NCBI GenBank assembly: GCA_937928385.1
Contig: CALEZD010000035.1
Location: 1 to 64,000, forward strand
Length of the DNA: 64,000 nucleotides
Source of the DNA: an uncultured Bacteroidota bacterium
GTDB taxonomy: Bacteria > Bacteroidota > Bacteroidia > Chitinophagales > Chitinophagaceae
Reading direction: 5' to 3'
Shown: one piece after another, positions 61,958 through 64,000 of the stretch
How positions within the stretch are numbered: position 1 is the stretch's first letter
How the letters are laid out: every line of letters begins with the position of its first letter
Made by a program: the position numbers and the translations under genes
Notes under the pieces: model-generated
The model's input: the letters and a program-made list of their open reading frames with translations, nothing else
The model's database searches: none
What the model was told of the DNA's origin: nothing

Positions 61958-63634
61958 ATGAAAAAACTACTATTGACGATTACAGCAGCTATGTTGATGA
62001 CAACAGCAATGGCACAAACTGCCCGTGTACAGGTAATACACAACTGTGCTGATGCAGTAGCTGATGAAGTGGATGTATACCTGAACGGCTCGTTGTTACT
62101 GGACGATTTTGCATTCAGGACAGCGACACCATTTGTAGATGTGACCGCCGGCAGCCCGATAACATTAGCTATTGCGCCCAAAAACAGTACATCGGTAGCA
62201 GATTCTATTTACAGCCTTACTACTACACTGACGGCTAACGCCACTTATGTAGCAGTGGCCAATGGCATAGTAAGTACCAGTGGCTACAGTCCCGTACCGG
62301 ATTTTGAACTGGATATATATGCAATGGGACGTGAGGCTGCGAGCAACGGCAGCAATACAGACTTGCTGGTAATACATGGCTCAACAGATGCCCCAACAGT
62401 AGATGTGCGTAGCGGAATAGAAACACTGGTGGATGATATAGCTTATGGCGATTTCAGCAGTGGCTACCTGGAACTTCCAACCGCTGATTACACAATCAGG
62501 TTGACCAACACTACCGGCTCACAAACGGTACAAACCTATTCGGCACCACTAAGTACGCTCAGCCTGACCGGTGTTGCGGGAGTAGTGGTAGCCTCGGGGT
62601 TCCTGAACCCTGCGGCCAACAGCAATGGCCCGGCTTTCGGTTTGTACGTTGCATTGCCCACCGGTGGAGCCATGGTAGCACTGCCTACAACAGCCCCCGA
62701 AGCTCTGGCACGCGTACAGGCGATACACAACTGTGCTGATGCCGCTGCGGCCACTGTGGACGTTTATATAAATGGCGACCTGGCGATAGACAATTTCGCT
62801 TTCAGGACAGCGACCGAATTCCTGGACCTGCCGGCAAATGCGCAGCTGAATATTGGTATAGCACCCGGAAACAGTATGTCGGTAACAGATACCATATACA
62901 ACCTGGCGGCAACATTGGATTCGGCTGAGACGTATGTAATAGTAGCCAACGGTATAGTTAGCCCTATGGGCTACAATCCTTCGCCTGCATTCAGGCTGAG
63001 TGTATTCGGCGGTGCGCGCGAAACAGCTAATACAGGCACTAATACTGATGTGCTGGTAGTGCATGGCAGTACTGACGCGCCCACAGTGGATGTACAGGCA
63101 GCAGGTAATACATTGGTTAATGACATTGCTTTTGGTGAGTATGCCAATGCCTACCTGGAATTACCTACTAATAACTATGTGTTAGACATTGCTGACCAAA
63201 CAGGCATGAACAAGGTAGCCAGCTACTCAGCCAATCTGCCATCTCTGAACCTGGGAGGCGCGGCTATAACCGTTCTGGCTTCCGGTTTCTTGAATCCTGC
63301 TAATAACAGCAACGGCCCTGCGTTTGGCCTGTACGCCGCAACAGCGGCAGGTGGCAACCTGGTAATGCTGCCGGTATTTACCAGCGTAGGAAACATAGAA
63401 AAAAATGTAGCTAAAGTACAGGTATGGCCTAATCCATCTACAGGCACAATAAATATCAGGAGCGACTTTGCCGAGGGTAAAGCCAGTATCACCATAACTG
63501 ATATAAGCGGCAGAATCATCAGGCAAACATCCTACAGCCCGGCGCTGGATATATCCCTATTGAGCAGCGGGATGTACCTGCTGACTATAGAGGACAATAA
63601 GAATATAGCAACACAGATAATTACGAAACAATAA
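61958..63634 (+). CDS. Secreted protein with tandem DUF4397 repeats and T9SS sorting domain
   Basis: A 558-residue protein; the ATG at 61958 starts the signal peptide MKKLLLTITAAMLMTTAMAQ (a GTG three bases earlier is not needed). Two long repeats of about 230 residues follow (about 21-250 and 251-475), each a DUF4397 unit: 'ARVQVIHNCADAVADEVDVY' against 'ARVQAIHNCADAAAATVDVY', and HGSTDAPTVDV and SGFLNPA-NSNGPAFGLY in both. The end is a T9SS type A domain ('VWPNPSTGTINI ... SSGMYLLTI'). Function is unknown; surface display is inferred. Confidence 0.9.
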   Translation: MKKLLLTITAAMLMTTAMAQTARVQVIHNCADAVADEVDVYLNGSLLLDDFAFRTATPFVDVTAGSPITLAIAPKNSTSVADSIYSLTTTLTANATYVAVANGIVSTSGYSPVPDFELDIYAMGREAASNGSNTDLLVIHGSTDAPTVDVRSGIETLVDDIAYGDFSSGYLELPTADYTIRLTNTTGSQTVQTYSAPLSTLSLTGVAGVVVASGFLNPAANSNGPAFGLYVALPTGGAMVALPTTAPEALARVQAIHNCADAAAATVDVYINGDLAIDNFAFRTATEFLDLPANAQLNIGIAPGNSMSVTDTIYNLAATLDSAETYVIVANGIVSPMGYNPSPAFRLSVFGGARETANTGTNTDVLVVHGSTDAPTVDVQAAGNTLVNDIAFGEYANAYLELPTNNYVLDIADQTGMNKVASYSANLPSLNLGGAAITVLASGFLNPANNSNGPAFGLYAATAAGGNLVMLPVFTSVGNIEKNVAKVQVWPNPSTGTINIRSDFAEGKASITITDISGRIIRQTSYSPALDISLLSSGMYLLTIEDNKNIATQIITKQ

Positions 63635-63664
63635 GCAACAGGTAAGCATAGGGTTAGCAGAAAC

Positions 63665-63694
63665 AAAGAGTCCCGCTATCGTGCGGGACTCTTT
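63665..63694. terminator. Bidirectional terminator between DUF4397 gene and rpsA
   Basis: 12-bp stem AAAGAGTCCCGC / GCGGGACTCTTT with a 6-base loop and a T/A-rich tail on both sides. Confidence 0.85.
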
Positions 63695-63718
63695 TATTAT
63701 TTCAATGAAAGCAACTGA

Positions 63719-64000
63719 TTACTTATCGTCTTCAGCTTTTTTCATTTTTTCTTTCAGTTCGGCCAGAGCGCCCAGGTCGCCCAGGGTAGCTTTTTCTACT
63801 TTGCTCTGTACGTTCTTCACTGCTTTCTTGGTATTCTCGTCATCAGCGGCAGCTTCTTTGCGTGCAGCGTCTTTTTCATCCGCCTTGGCTTTTTCCCATA
63901 TACGGCTGTGAGATACCATGATGCGCTTGTCGTTGCGATCGAACTCGATGATAACGAATGGCAAGGTTTCTTCTACCTCAACATTGCTGCCATCTTCCTT
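63719..64000 (-). CDS. rpsA: 30S ribosomal protein S1, C-terminal part (5' end outside window)
   Basis: The frame is open to the window edge (64000), so this is only the last about 93 residues. It reads 'VEVEETLPFVIIEFDRNDKR' then 'IMVSHSRIWE', the closing strands of the last S1 domain in Bacteroidota S1 proteins, followed by a Lys/Glu/Ala-rich charged tail of about 55 residues ending in EDDK. The TTG at 63962-63964 is an internal codon, not the start. Confidence 0.82.
   Translation of the reverse strand, partial: KEDGSNVEVEETLPFVIIEFDRNDKRIMVSHSRIWEKAKADEKDAARKEAAADDENTKKAVKNVQSKVEKATLGDLGALAELKEKMKKAEDDK

Overview
The window reads as a chromosomal segment of a Bacteroidota bacterium, most likely in or near the Chitinophagaceae. 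The pointers are several proteins with type IX secretion (T9SS) C-terminal sorting domains, a TonB-dependent receptor with a carboxypeptidase-like N-terminal domain, an HU-CCDC81/SPOR protein, DUF6048/DUF6452/DUF4412/DUF4476 families, promoters of the TTTG-N18-20-TAnnTTTG type, A/C-rich leaders and few Shine-Dalgarno sequences. This placement is by family and promoter type only. No rRNA operon, CRISPR array, integrase or complete insertion sequence was seen.

Layout. 0-1.7 kb: a MbnP-type (copper-protein) lipoprotein flanked by two related small lipoproteins, the first cut by the window edge. 1.7-4.25 kb: an arsenic locus (arsC, MIP channel, arsM, arsR) with no efflux pump. It also holds a previously unlisted 31-residue peptide made of four Cys-Cys pairs, with its own palindromic operator and its own terminator-like hairpin. 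The same palindrome precedes arsR and arsM. 4.3-9.3 kb: three tandem POT-family peptide transporters. 9.4-16.1 kb: purD, a LytTR two-component system with a two-box LytTR site upstream, and nnr. 16.2-24.6 kb: an envelope cluster (TonB receptor, large TPR protein, outer-membrane barrel, HU/SPOR protein). 24.7-32.4 kb: small membrane, secreted and housekeeping genes (DUF983, DinB, a T9SS cargo, cupin, CvfB, DUF4412, DUF58-like). 31.7-35.6 kb: a tightly overlapping pheT/coiled-coil/DUF6452/DUF6048 operon. 35.6-37.7 kb: a 419-bp divergent gap with a cluster of DnaA-box-like 9-mers, then dnaB. 37.7-41.2 kb: a large T9SS protein with dockerin-like Ca-binding loops, tRNA-Leu(CAG) and a LuxE-like enzyme. 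41.2-45.6 kb: an NRDE protein, pdhB, lipoproteins and a biotin carrier protein. 45.7-47.1 kb: a GC-rich island of palindromic repeats running through the 3' half of a terminase-small-subunit-like ORF. 47.2-53.5 kb: an M1 aminopeptidase, the nusB-DUF1573-yajC-coaE block and an acyltransferase. 53.6-64 kb: a geranylgeranyl-reductase-like flavoprotein, a 1496-residue T9SS subtilase, an OmpR-type two-component system, a DUF4397 repeat protein and the 3' end of rpsA.

The strongest candidate for something undescribed is the arsenic locus. ArsC would make As(III), ArsM would methylate it and the MIP channel could let it out. A tiny vicinal-thiol peptide, apparently controlled by the same ArsR, could buffer As(III). 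ArsM and ArsR themselves also carry terminal Cys-Cys extensions. Secondary candidates are the DnaA-box cluster upstream of dnaB, the LytTR autoregulatory site, the palindromic-repeat-invaded terminase-like gene, and an orphan hairpin between two divergent genes.
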